From Hyalangium versicolor (GTDB lineage: Bacteria > Myxococcota > Myxococcia > Myxococcales > Myxococcaceae): a stretch of DNA of 64,000 nt. Position numbers and translations under genes: made by a program. Of the stretch, positions 33,259-42,511 are shown piece by piece (position 1 is the first letter of the stretch; every line of letters begins with the position of its first letter). Under the pieces are notes generated by a model. That model did no database searches, was not told the DNA's origin, and saw only the letters and a program-made list of their open reading frames with translations. The stretch lies in assembly GCF_020103695.1 (NCBI RefSeq), contig NZ_JAHXBF010000017.1:62001-126000 (forward strand), read 5' to 3'.

Positions 33259-35717
33259 GCATCGGAGGATGGCTGCGCAGGGCCCGCCTGAAGGTAGACC
33301 CTCAGCTGCGGAGCAACGACTGCGGCATCAGCGCGGTGAAGACGCTTTGCGAGCGGTTCGGGGTCCTCATGAGTCGCGAGGCCATTGCCGCCGCCCTTCC
33401 TCTGGGCATCGAGGGGCTGCGCCTCGACAGCCTCAAGGCGTTTCTCCAGGAGCACGGCTTCGGGGTGCGCACACAAGCGCTGGACCTCAGCGATGCCGCG
33501 GGGCTGGAGAAGAAGCTGGGGGAACTCGCCCCGTGTCTGGCCACGGTGCGCGTGCACGCCAGCGGACTGTTGCATTACGTGGTGGTCGACGGAGTGGAGC
33601 GGGGGTGCCTGCGCATCCTCAACCCCACGCACGGGCAGGTGGAGCGTTGGACGGTGGCCGACTTCGTCCGGCGCGCGCATACCGTCCAGGTCCCCCTGAC
33701 GGAGGAGTTGTGGCGCAGCCGCATCCAGGGCCAGGTGATGGAGGAGTTGGGGAGGTACGGGATACGGCTGGACACCCCTCCGAGCGAGGCCGAGGTGGCG
33801 GCGCTGTACAACAAGCTGCTCTACTTCAGCTACGTGAAGCAGAACTTCGGGTTGAAGGACGAGGCGGCCGAGCAGGCCTTCCTCGCCGACCTGATCCACC
33901 ACCAGCAGCTCTCATCCGTTCCTCAGCGCTTCCGCGCGGTGGAGGGCAGTGAGGAGAGGCGAATGCTGGCGGCGCCCGTCGTGCTCGCGGTGCGGGCGCC
34001 GGCGTCGCGGGCGGAGCGGCGGACGCCTGACGAGACGCCGGCCCATCCGCTCCGGAGGCTGTTGAAGGAGCTCGGCGCGCTGCGCGGCATCTGGTACCTC
34101 TTCCTTCTGGCCGCCGTGCTCTCGTCCTTGACGACGCACACCGCCGTCTTCGTCAACCAATTGCTCGTCGACGAGATCATCCCTCAGTTCGACTTCGGAG
34201 TGCTGGCCACCTTCACCCTGGGCCTGGGACTCTTCAGGCTGTTCGACATTCTCATGGGGGTGTACACCCGGTACGTGGCGGTGCACCTGGGATTGGAGCT
34301 GGACCGCTACTTCCTGCTGCGCTTCGCGGATCGCATGCTGACGGGGAGCATCCAGTACCTGCGCTCCTTCACGCGGGGGGACTTTCTCGAACGCATCAGC
34401 GACAGCCTCAAGCTCAAGAGCTTCTTCACCAGCTACTTCTCACGCATCGCCGTCAACGCCTGGGTCTCGCTCAACGCGCTCGTCGTGCTCTTCGTACTCA
34501 ATGCGCAAGCCGCCGCGCTCGTGCTGCTGACGCTGCTGGTGCTGGGTGCCCTCCTCGTCGCGGTGACGCCGGCGCTGCGGCGGCTGGAGAGCGAGCGCTT
34601 CCGGAACAAGGCCGACCTGCTCTCCTGCATGGTGGAGGGGCTGGAGGGAGTGCAGCCCATCCGGGCCTTCAACCTGGAGGCGCACTTCAGCGCGCAGCTG
34701 GGGACCCAGGCAGGGCGCTACCTGGAGACGCAGCGCAAGGGGAAGCTGCTCGACCTCGCCAGCACCGCGGCCGTCGCTCTCGTCACCACGGCCGCCTCGC
34801 TGCTGCTCATCCTGCTGTGCGCCCGTGGGTTGATTGCCCTGCAGACGGTCACGCTCGGACAGCTCCTCACCTTCATCGCCCTGTCGGCGAAGATCTTCTC
34901 CTCCTTCACGACGTTGCTCGAGGAGAACCTCTCGCTGCAGGAGAACCTCGTGATCCTGAGGCGCTACTTCGACTTCGGCGAGGGCGGAGCAGGCCGCGCC
35001 CCGCTCGCGCCGGAGGAGGACGTGCGGGTGGAGGCCCTGGAGGCGCGAGGGCTCGTCTACCGCTACCCCTCGGGCCAGGGTGTCCTGGAAGGAGCGGATC
35101 TGACGCTGCGCAGGGGGGAGAAGGTGCTCCTGATGGGGGCCAACGGGAGCGGGAAGTCCACGCTGGTGCGGGTCCTGGCCGGGCTCCAGCAGCCCTCCGG
35201 TGGGAGGGTGCTGGTCAACGACATCCCTCGTGAACTCCTCGGTGGTGAGCGGGCGCTGCGGCGTCGGGTGGTGCTGGTCTCGGCGGAGGACACCCTCTTC
35301 AACGAGACGCTGCGCTTCAACATCACCTTCGGTCGGCGCCACAGCACGCGGCGCATCGTGGAACTGGCGAAGCGAATCGGCTTCTACGACTGCATCGTCC
35401 AGCACCCGGACCACCTGGAGCGGCTCATCGAGGAAGGGGGGCGCAATCTGTCCACCGGCCAGCGGCGCAAGGTGCTGGTGCTGCGCGCCCTGCTCGCGGA
35501 TGCGGACGTTGTGATCTTCGACGAGATCTTCCGGGGGATTGACCAGGAGTCGAAGGCTGCCATCGCCAGGCTGCTGGGGGAGATTGACGATCGGGCGATG
35601 CTCTTCATCTCGCACGAGTCCGTGGAGGGGCTGCACCTGAGCCGCAAGGTCCTGCTGCGCGGCGGACGCATCCAGGAGGGGCCGACGGACGGCACGTCGG
35701 CCCGAGAGGTGGCATGA
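33255..35717 (+). CDS. C39-peptidase ABC exporter (PCAT/bacteriocin type)
   Basis: 820 residues from ATG 33255, which overlaps the previous stop (ATGA). The N-terminal peptidase C39 domain shows QLRSNDCGISAVK (oxyanion Gln and catalytic Cys) and LLHYVVVDG (His). The third residue is Asn in ILNPTHG, where Asp is more usual. A poorly conserved stretch of about 120 residues leads into a six-helix membrane domain (about 290-560). The nucleotide-binding domain has GANGSGKST (Walker A), LSTGQ (signature variant), VVIFDE (Walker B) and the SHE switch His. It should cut leaders after Gly-Gly and pump the peptide out. The natural substrate is the peptide at 31785; the orphan peptide at 52206 could be another. 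Confidence 0.95.
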   Translation: MSIGGWLRRARLKVDPQLRSNDCGISAVKTLCERFGVLMSREAIAAALPLGIEGLRLDSLKAFLQEHGFGVRTQALDLSDAAGLEKKLGELAPCLATVRVHASGLLHYVVVDGVERGCLRILNPTHGQVERWTVADFVRRAHTVQVPLTEELWRSRIQGQVMEELGRYGIRLDTPPSEAEVAALYNKLLYFSYVKQNFGLKDEAAEQAFLADLIHHQQLSSVPQRFRAVEGSEERRMLAAPVVLAVRAPASRAERRTPDETPAHPLRRLLKELGALRGIWYLFLLAAVLSSLTTHTAVFVNQLLVDEIIPQFDFGVLATFTLGLGLFRLFDILMGVYTRYVAVHLGLELDRYFLLRFADRMLTGSIQYLRSFTRGDFLERISDSLKLKSFFTSYFSRIAVNAWVSLNALVVLFVLNAQAAALVLLTLLVLGALLVAVTPALRRLESERFRNKADLLSCMVEGLEGVQPIRAFNLEAHFSAQLGTQAGRYLETQRKGKLLDLASTAAVALVTTAASLLLILLCARGLIALQTVTLGQLLTFIALSAKIFSSFTTLLEENLSLQENLVILRRYFDFGEGGAGRAPLAPEEDVRVEALEARGLVYRYPSGQGVLEGADLTLRRGEKVLLMGANGSGKSTLVRVLAGLQQPSGGRVLVNDIPRELLGGERALRRRVVLVSAEDTLFNETLRFNITFGRRHSTRRIVELAKRIGFYDCIVQHPDHLERLIEEGGRNLSTGQRRKVLVLRALLADADVVIFDEIFRGIDQESKAAIARLLGEIDDRAMLFISHESVEGLHLSRKVLLRGGRIQEGPTDGTSAREVA

Positions 35718-36916
35718 GCGGCCTCGGGCACATCAGGGGAATGTTCGCCCTGCTCCTGGGGAGCTGCGCCATCGGGGCGGTGCTCTTCGCGACGGTAGAG
35801 GTGAATGCCGTCGTGCGCGTCCGCGAGGGGGAAGTGCTCTCCTACCGGCCTCGCTCCGTCCACAAGGCGCCGTACGAGGTGCGGAGGGTGGACCAGTACG
35901 TCCACGAGGGGGACACGGTACAGGCGGGCCAGCTCCTGATGCTCCTGGACAACGAAGAGGTCGATGCCGCCGCGCGAAAGGCTGAGGAGGACTACCAGGC
36001 CCTGGAGGAGGAGCTGGGAACGGTGGTGGAGCAGATGGACAATGCGGGCGAGCGGGCAGTGCGTCACCGCCGCCAGCTCACCATCCTGCGGCAGAGACAC
36101 GGGGCGGAGGAGGCCCAGATCCGCGAGAGCCTGGGCGCGTTCTCCCGCCAGCGGGAGCTCGCCCAGCAGAAACAGGCGCTGGCGGAGGTGAAGGCGGAGC
36201 GCAGCCGCGGGCTTTACGAGCGAGGGCTGCTCTCGAAGGAGGAGCATGAGGCGGACTACCGTGGCGTCCTGGAGGCAACGAGCGCGGCCACCGAGCTGCT
36301 GAGGCTTCAGCGGGAGCAGGAGGCGGCGGGGTTGAAGCTGGGGGGCACCTATCGCGACGAGCTCACACGCGTTGAGCTGGATCTCCTCGGCGCGGAGGCG
36401 GCACGGCTCTCGCTGCTCGAGCGAGCCAACAAGCTGCGGAGGGAGCTGGAGAAGCAGCGCGAGGAGAAGGAGCTGCGCGGCCTGCTCGCGGCCAGACGGG
36501 AGGTACGGGCGGAGATCCGCGGAACCATCCGCTACCTCTACAATACCAAGGCGAGCAGCGACCGGATCCTCGCGGGAGAAATCCTGGTCGAGGTGGCGCC
36601 CGAGCTGGAGGAAGGGAGCGCGCTGTATGCGCGGTTCAAGCTGACGCAGGACGAGGTGAAGCGAGTCCTGGCGGGCCAGCGGGCGCACCTCAAGGTGGAC
36701 GCGTTTCATTTCCATCGGTACGGAGTGCTCAAGGGGCGCGTTCGATACGTCTCCCCACCGAACGATGCCAATGAGTTCTTCGCCATCGTGGACCTGCCCC
36801 CGCCACACCCGTTCGAGGTCCGCCCGGGATACTCGGTGCGAGGAGAGATCGTCACCGGGCAGCTGCGGATCTACGAGTTCGTCCTGGCGAAGCTCTTCGA
36901 CCGCTTCGAAGGATAG
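35714..36916 (+). CDS. HlyD-like periplasmic adaptor of the exporter
   Basis: 400 residues. It begins at an ATGA overlap with the exporter stop. One N-terminal membrane helix (MFALLLGSCAIGAVLFATVEV) is followed by a biotinyl-lipoyl half (VDQYVHEGDTVQAGQLLMLLD). A long coiled coil rich in Glu, Arg and Leu follows (about 80-270), then the return lipoyl half and a beta barrel. This is the layout of membrane fusion proteins that link an inner-membrane ABC pump to an outer-membrane channel. No TolC-like gene is nearby, so a shared channel must be used. It is the last gene of the tight operon starting at 31785. Confidence 0.93.
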   Translation: MSGLGHIRGMFALLLGSCAIGAVLFATVEVNAVVRVREGEVLSYRPRSVHKAPYEVRRVDQYVHEGDTVQAGQLLMLLDNEEVDAAARKAEEDYQALEEELGTVVEQMDNAGERAVRHRRQLTILRQRHGAEEAQIRESLGAFSRQRELAQQKQALAEVKAERSRGLYERGLLSKEEHEADYRGVLEATSAATELLRLQREQEAAGLKLGGTYRDELTRVELDLLGAEAARLSLLERANKLRRELEKQREEKELRGLLAARREVRAEIRGTIRYLYNTKASSDRILAGEILVEVAPELEEGSALYARFKLTQDEVKRVLAGQRAHLKVDAFHFHRYGVLKGRVRYVSPPNDANEFFAIVDLPPPHPFEVRPGYSVRGEIVTGQLRIYEFVLAKLFDRFEG

Positions 36917-37118
36917 CGTTCAGGCAGGGAATGCTGGAGGGCATGCAGTGCCCCGCCTGCTTCGATCCGGCGAGCCATGACGACGGAGCAGCCCTGCCCG
37001 CAGTGCTGGCGGCCAGACGCTTCCGAGCGCCCATCACAGAGGAGGGTTCCGCCCTCTATCGGGTGAGTTCACCACGCCCCCCAGCCTCGGGGGAGGCGGG
37101 CCGCCACGGGAGGACGCA

Positions 37119-38933
37119 ATGGCATACCTCTTCAAAGGAAAACTGTCCGGGTTGATCTGCGACGAGTGTCTGGAGCCCCTGTCGAACGTCAAGGTCCGGC
37201 TCTATCGGGCTCGCGAGGGGCAGGATGTGGCGGCCCTGGCCGTGGCCAACCCCAAGGAGACCTTCGCGGTCCTGAGCGCGGCGCAGGTGAAGGCGAAGGA
37301 GTCGTCGCTGTTCGCCGAGGCCGAGACCGACGCGCAAGGCAACTTCACGTTCGAGCTGGGCGAGAAGCAGCGCTACCAGGGTGGGGCCTTCGAGCTCGAC
37401 GTCTTCTGCGCCACGGTCCCCCACCGCAAGCCGCTGCCGCGCCGGGAGCCGGTCCAATTCAGCATCACGACGCTCCAGCCTCAGTGGCGCCAGACCGAGG
37501 GAGGGAGCCTCTGGGCCTGGAGCTACACCCTGCCCTACCGTTTCTGGTGCTGGATCCGCGGGCTCTTTGGCGCCTGGACCCTCTGCGGCAAGGTGGTGAC
37601 GTGCGAGACGCAGCAGCCTGTCGCGGGCGTCAAGGTCAGCGCCTTCGACGCCGACTGGCTGCAGGACGATGCGCTCGGCAGCGCGAACACGGACGGAGCA
37701 GGCCGATTCCGGCTCGACTACGTGGCGAGCGACTTCCAGAAGACTCCCTTCTCTCCGCTGATCAACCTCGAGTGGGTGGGCGGGCCGGACCTCTACTTCA
37801 AGATCGAGACAGGCGGCGGCACCGTGCTGCTCGAAGAGCCTCGCTCGCGCGGGCGAGACAAGGATCGCGAGAACGCCGGGCCCTGCTTCTGCGTCGAGCT
37901 GTGCGTGGACGTGGCCGAGCAGCCTCCGTTCAACAACCCGCTCTTCACCCATGTCGGCGACTTCCACATCATCACCGATATCAGCGCGGTGAGCGGGCGG
38001 ACGAACGCGGCGGTGCTGGGCCACGGCGGCCCCGACTACGGCTTCACGGGCGCCCTCAAGCTGCGCGGCTTCTGCCCGAAGACGTCGCCCGTCGGTTCGC
38101 CCGACCCCATGCGATACCGCTTCCTCTATTCGATCGGTGGCGGGGCTCCGCAGCCGGTCACGGGCGCGTTGCTCTACCCGGTCCTCGTCGGCGCTCGGCT
38201 GATCCAGTGGGACATCTTCGGCACCGGTGTCAGCTGGACCTTCCAGTCGATCTACGTCGCTGGCTCCGGAGCGACGCCCGATCCGACTCCCACGCCGGTG
38301 GTGCCGCCCGGCACACCCTGGGGACCCGTACCGGCCCATGTCGTCGTTCCCGACAGCGATGGCTGGATCAAAGTGGACCCGAACGCGCTCGACGGAGGCT
38401 TCTACGGTCCGTTGCTCCGGTTCAACACTCCGGTGGCTGTCCCAGGTGGGGCCGCGCCCGGAAACGGGGCGGGCAATGCGCTGACCGACCCGAAGAACGG
38501 AACGGACCTCGCGATCACCTTCGAGGCCGGCCCGGTGGGCGGAGCGGCGACCTTCAGCAACACGCTGTCGAAGCTCCACGTCAACAACTGGAGCGAGGTG
38601 GAGCTGCTGGACCTGGCACAGTTCCATGGCCCTGGCTCGGATGCCTGCTCGGAGCTGACCAACGCGCTCGACATCCGCTACACCGCCGACCACGCGCTGA
38701 TGGCCAGCTGGTCCATCGCCATCACCAGCGCTTCGGGCAGCGCGCCCGGCACGATCGTGCCGCCGTTCCCCGCGGGCTCGACGGCGCGTGGAGGCATCGG
38801 CACCTACCCGACGATCAACATCTCCAGTTGGGCGCACTGCTCGTACCGCGTCTCGCTGACCACGCGGCGCCGCCTGACCGATGGAGAGACAGACGACTCG
38901 GACAAGACAACGGAGCTCACGTTCTGCAAGTAG
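37119..38933 (+). CDS. Protein with transthyretin-like (Ttr/CarboxypepD-reg) modules, unknown function
   Basis: 604 residues with GGGAGG just before ATG 37119. No signal peptide or membrane helix is seen. Two modules of the transthyretin-like or carboxypeptidase-regulatory kind are visible: LSGLICDECLEPLSNVKVRL with TDAQGNFTFEL, and LCGKVVTCETQQPVAGVKVS with TDGAGRFRLDY. Both carry a Cys pair in the first strand. A further ~330 residues at the C-terminus are of no recognised type (HVGDFHIITDISAVSG, NNWSEVELLDLAQFHG). The gene starts 202 bases after the export operon in the same direction, so a functional link is possible but not required. I know no characterised homologue. Confidence 0.75.
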   Translation: MAYLFKGKLSGLICDECLEPLSNVKVRLYRAREGQDVAALAVANPKETFAVLSAAQVKAKESSLFAEAETDAQGNFTFELGEKQRYQGGAFELDVFCATVPHRKPLPRREPVQFSITTLQPQWRQTEGGSLWAWSYTLPYRFWCWIRGLFGAWTLCGKVVTCETQQPVAGVKVSAFDADWLQDDALGSANTDGAGRFRLDYVASDFQKTPFSPLINLEWVGGPDLYFKIETGGGTVLLEEPRSRGRDKDRENAGPCFCVELCVDVAEQPPFNNPLFTHVGDFHIITDISAVSGRTNAAVLGHGGPDYGFTGALKLRGFCPKTSPVGSPDPMRYRFLYSIGGGAPQPVTGALLYPVLVGARLIQWDIFGTGVSWTFQSIYVAGSGATPDPTPTPVVPPGTPWGPVPAHVVVPDSDGWIKVDPNALDGGFYGPLLRFNTPVAVPGGAAPGNGAGNALTDPKNGTDLAITFEAGPVGGAATFSNTLSKLHVNNWSEVELLDLAQFHGPGSDACSELTNALDIRYTADHALMASWSIAITSASGSAPGTIVPPFPAGSTARGGIGTYPTINISSWAHCSYRVSLTTRRRLTDGETDDSDKTTELTFCK

Positions 38934-38958
38934 CGGATGAAGAGCTGGATTCACATCG

Positions 38959-41900
38959 TCACTCATCGCTCTGAGCGGGCACGTCCACGGCTTGGAGCCA
39001 GGCTCGCAGCGCCTCTGGAGATGAAGGCAGATCGTCCGGCCAGAGTCGGATCGCGGCGTCGGCGCCTAGGGCAGCAACCCACCGGCCATCTGGGGAGAAC
39101 CTCACCCGTTCCACTGCGTCGGAGTGCCCCCGCAGGATGCGGCTCTTGCCGCTCTCCAGATCCCAAAGCCTGACCGTCTGATCGTCGCTGGCGGAGGCCA
39201 GCCGCGTCCCATCCGCCGAAACATCAATGCAGTTCACCTTGCCGCTGTGCTCGTCCAGGACAGCCAGGGCTTGTCCCGTCTTCGCATCCCAGCGTCGCAC
39301 ACGGCTCTCATTTCCCCCGACCGTCAGGATCGTCCGCCCATCCGGTGTAAAGAGCGCCTGCTGGAAGCCGAGCCCACCGACGTCAATCCGCTGGAGCTGC
39401 GTGCCGCTCAGGTCCCAGATCCTCAACACATTGTCCATGGCTCCGGTGAGGAGACGGCTCCCATCGGGAGAGAACTCGACCACCTGGATGAAGCCCTCGC
39501 TTCGCAGGAGCAGGGGACGCTCGCCCTTGGAGAGATCCCAGAGCCGCACGGCGAGCCCCTTCTCCGAAGCTGCGGCCAGGTGGCGGCCGTCTGGCGAGAA
39601 GACGAACCTGAAGGTGGCGAACTGCTCCGGATCCTGATCTGCCAACACCCGCGCCTGACCCGAGTCCCGATCCCACAACCGCACGTCACCCGTCCACGAG
39701 GCGGAGGCCAGAGACCGGCCATCCGGAGAAAAGGCCAGCGCCGTCACGTAGTTGGCATGCGCCTGGAGCACGCTGAGCAGGTGCCCCTGGGTGTCCCAGA
39801 AGCGCACGCTCCCCTCTTCGCCTCCCGAGGCGACCCAGCGCCCATCTCGAGAGATCGTGACCACGGTCATCCCCCGATGGCCGCTCAGGACGCGCTCGGT
39901 GTCCGTGGACAGCTCCCACAGGTGAGCCTTTCCCTCCAGGCCACCGGTGGCAAGCCACCTCCCATCCGGGGAGATCTCCAGACCGCTGTAACTGAACACC
40001 TCTGGAACCTGGAGGACCCGAACCGCCGAAGACGTCTCATAGACGCGCGCGATTCCATCCAGGCCCACGCCAGCGAGCCGTCGACCATCCGGTGAGAACG
40101 CCAGGCGGAGGAGGTTCGCTCCAGCGCCTCCGATGGACTGGCCCTTCCCCGTGGAGAACTCCCACAGCCGCACCGAGCGGTCATAGCCGCTGGAGGCCAG
40201 GAACCTTCCATCGGGAGAGAAGGCCAGCGCCCCCACGCGTCCCTGGTGCCCCTGGAACTCGCGGAGCTGGCCCGTCGCCACATCCCACGATCGCAGCACC
40301 GGCTCGGTGCTCGCGGCCACCACGGTCTGGCCATCCGGCGAGAAGACCAGGGCGGTAATGGGCCCCAGGTGTTCACCGAGAATGCGCCCCTGCCCGGTCC
40401 TTGGATCCCAGATACGCACGGTCCGGTCATCTCCTCCCGTGGCCAGGAACTCTCCGCGAGGCGAGAAGGCGACCTGAGTAACCTTCGCTGAATGCCCTGC
40501 CAACACGCGCAGCTCACCGCGCCCCAGATCCCACACACGTACCACGGGCTCGTTGAAGGCCGTCAGCGCAGCCCAATGCATGGCCGGATCCGTGGCCATC
40601 CGCTGATAGATGGCTTGCTCGACGTGCCAGACGCGAATCGCCTCACCGGTGGCCAGATCCCAGAGCCGGACCGTGCCGTCCTCTCCGGCGGAGAGCAGGC
40701 GCTGCCCATCCGGCAGAAATGCCACAGCCACCACGGACAGCAAGTGCCCCTGGAGGATGCGATTCCGACCGGTGGCCAGCTCCCAGAGTCGAATCGTGCC
40801 GTCCTTGCCAGCGGAGGCAACATGGCGTGAGTCAGGCGAGATCGCCAGACCCCACACTTCATCCGTGTGTCCCTCGAGGACCCGGCTCTGGCCCTGCGCC
40901 AGATCCCAGACGCGCAGCGTCCGGTCATCACTGCTCGTCACCAGCAGCCGGCCGTCATGGGTGAAGCTCAGGTCGGAGATGCCCTGGGTATGGCCCCGGA
41001 GAAGAACCGCCAGTCCGCGTGCCTTGGCGTCCGCGGCGAGGAGCCGCACCTCCGGCCACCGGGTGAAGCCTGGCGAGAGGTTGCGGAGGGCACCAATCGT
41101 GTTGGGATCCTGCTCCACGGCCGTGCGGGCTTGCATGAGCGAGAGGGAGTCTGCCCGGCTCAAGGCCGCCAGCTCGTTGCGCTCGGCGCGATCGCGTGCG
41201 GCCAGGATCTGCCACATGCTCACGGACCCCAGCCCCGCCAGCACCAGCAGGGCCGCGGTGGCGACCGTCACCACGGCCCGGTATCTGCGGACGAAGCGGC
41301 GGATGAGCTCCCACCGGGTGTACTGATACGCGCCGATGATCTGTCCGGTCTGGAAGCGCCGCAGATCCTCCGCCAACTCCTTGGCCGTGCGGTAGCGCTC
41401 CTGCGGTTCGCGCGCCATGGCCTTGGAGACAAGGGCAAGAAGATCCGAGGGGACATGCTCCTCCCGCCGAGCCAGCGGCGGTGGCGGTCCTGCCAGCACA
41501 TCCTGAAGCGCCTGCTCCGACGGGTGGCGCCGGTACGGCGGGGCGCCCGCCAGGAGGTGATAGAGAATGGCGCCCAGGGCATAGACATCGGCGCGCTCAT
41601 CGACCGGCTGTCCCCTGGCCTGCTCCGGCGGCATGTACGTGGGAGTCCCCATGACCGTACCCGCCATCGTGAGTCCCGGGTCCGGGATGGAAGGGCTCCC
41701 TGGGCCTGCTCCTTCCCCCGGCGGTGCCGCGCCTGCTGGCAAGAGGTCCTTGGCGAGCCCCCAGTCGATGACCACCGTCTCCCCAAACTCGCCCACGAGC
41801 ACATTGGCGGGCTTCAGATCGCGATGAATGATGTGCTGGCTGTGGGCATACGCCACGGCTTCAGCCACTGCGAGCACATGCGGCAGGAGCGCCAGCCGCT

Positions 41901-42369
41901 GTCCAAGCGTTCGGGTCTCCGCGATCACCTCGCTCAGGGCTCGGCCGGAAACGAGCCTCATGCAGTAGAAGGGCTCACCGGTCGGCCACTGGCCTACATC
42001 GTAGATGGGGACGATGGAGGGGTGCTGGAGACGCGCCGTGACGAGCGCCTCGGTCCGAAAGCGCTCCTCGAGCAGGCCACCGGCGCGGAGCTGGAGTTCC
42101 TTGAGCGCCACCATCCGGCCCAGGCGAACATCGAAGGCCCGAAGGATGCGGCCCATGCCTCCTCGGGCAAACTCTCCGTGGAGGATGTAGCGATTCCGGT
42201 CCATGACCGGCGCGTATGCGCTCCAGGGAGAAGCCGCACCGCCAACGTCCATGGGCCTGGGGACGGGAGAATCAGGCGCGGGATCGACGGTGAGGGTGTC
42301 ATCCATCCTCGCTGCAGCGGGTTGATCACCCGCCACTGCCTGTGGCTCTGGCGAATCGTCGTCGTTCAT
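38959..42369 (-). CDS. Ser/Thr protein kinase with C-terminal WD40 repeats
   Basis: Start ATG 42369 (MNDDDSPEPQ) is chosen; ATG 42390 is also possible. The kinase domain (about 60-345) has GEFARGGMGRILRA, ALKEL, HRDLKPAN (His182), DWG instead of DFG (Asp202, a common variant in such kinases), and PPEQARGQ. One membrane helix sits near 365-390 (VVTVATAALLVLAGLGSVSMW). From about 455 to the end there are some 13-14 WD40 repeats (GHTxxVxxLAFSPDGRxLASxxxDxTVRLWDLxTG), probably two propellers. This is a receptor-like kinase in which the propellers may sense or scaffold partners. The repeats are close copies of one another, so internal recombination is likely. It is convergent with the gene at 37119. 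Confidence 0.95.
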   Translation of the reverse strand: MNDDDSPEPQAVAGDQPAAARMDDTLTVDPAPDSPVPRPMDVGGAASPWSAYAPVMDRNRYILHGEFARGGMGRILRAFDVRLGRMVALKELQLRAGGLLEERFRTEALVTARLQHPSIVPIYDVGQWPTGEPFYCMRLVSGRALSEVIAETRTLGQRLALLPHVLAVAEAVAYAHSQHIIHRDLKPANVLVGEFGETVVIDWGLAKDLLPAGAAPPGEGAGPGSPSIPDPGLTMAGTVMGTPTYMPPEQARGQPVDERADVYALGAILYHLLAGAPPYRRHPSEQALQDVLAGPPPPLARREEHVPSDLLALVSKAMAREPQERYRTAKELAEDLRRFQTGQIIGAYQYTRWELIRRFVRRYRAVVTVATAALLVLAGLGSVSMWQILAARDRAERNELAALSRADSLSLMQARTAVEQDPNTIGALRNLSPGFTRWPEVRLLAADAKARGLAVLLRGHTQGISDLSFTHDGRLLVTSSDDRTLRVWDLAQGQSRVLEGHTDEVWGLAISPDSRHVASAGKDGTIRLWELATGRNRILQGHLLSVVAVAFLPDGQRLLSAGEDGTVRLWDLATGEAIRVWHVEQAIYQRMATDPAMHWAALTAFNEPVVRVWDLGRGELRVLAGHSAKVTQVAFSPRGEFLATGGDDRTVRIWDPRTGQGRILGEHLGPITALVFSPDGQTVVAASTEPVLRSWDVATGQLREFQGHQGRVGALAFSPDGRFLASSGYDRSVRLWEFSTGKGQSIGGAGANLLRLAFSPDGRRLAGVGLDGIARVYETSSAVRVLQVPEVFSYSGLEISPDGRWLATGGLEGKAHLWELSTDTERVLSGHRGMTVVTISRDGRWVASGGEEGSVRFWDTQGHLLSVLQAHANYVTALAFSPDGRSLASASWTGDVRLWDRDSGQARVLADQDPEQFATFRFVFSPDGRHLAAASEKGLAVRLWDLSKGERPLLLRSEGFIQVVEFSPDGSRLLTGAMDNVLRIWDLSGTQLQRIDVGGLGFQQALFTPDGRTILTVGGNESRVRRWDAKTGQALAVLDEHSGKVNCIDVSADGTRLASASDDQTVRLWDLESGKSRILRGHSDAVERVRFSPDGRWVAALGADAAIRLWPDDLPSSPEALRAWLQAVDVPAQSDE

Positions 42370-42511
42370 AAGGGCTGGCAGCCCCCCCACCTGCAGGCGT
42401 GTACTGCGCGAAAGCGTAGGTCAGCCCTGTCATGGTGAACAGCGCTCCGCCTCGTAGGTCAGCATCCTCGGCTCTCTGTTCTGAGCCGTGACAGGGTTGC
42501 TGGGCTGCATG

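Noticed and set aside
36931..37155. Small + strand frame starting MLEGMQCPACFDP
   Set aside because: It overlaps the start of the gene at 37119 in another frame and has no good ribosome binding site. CPAC alone is not enough evidence.
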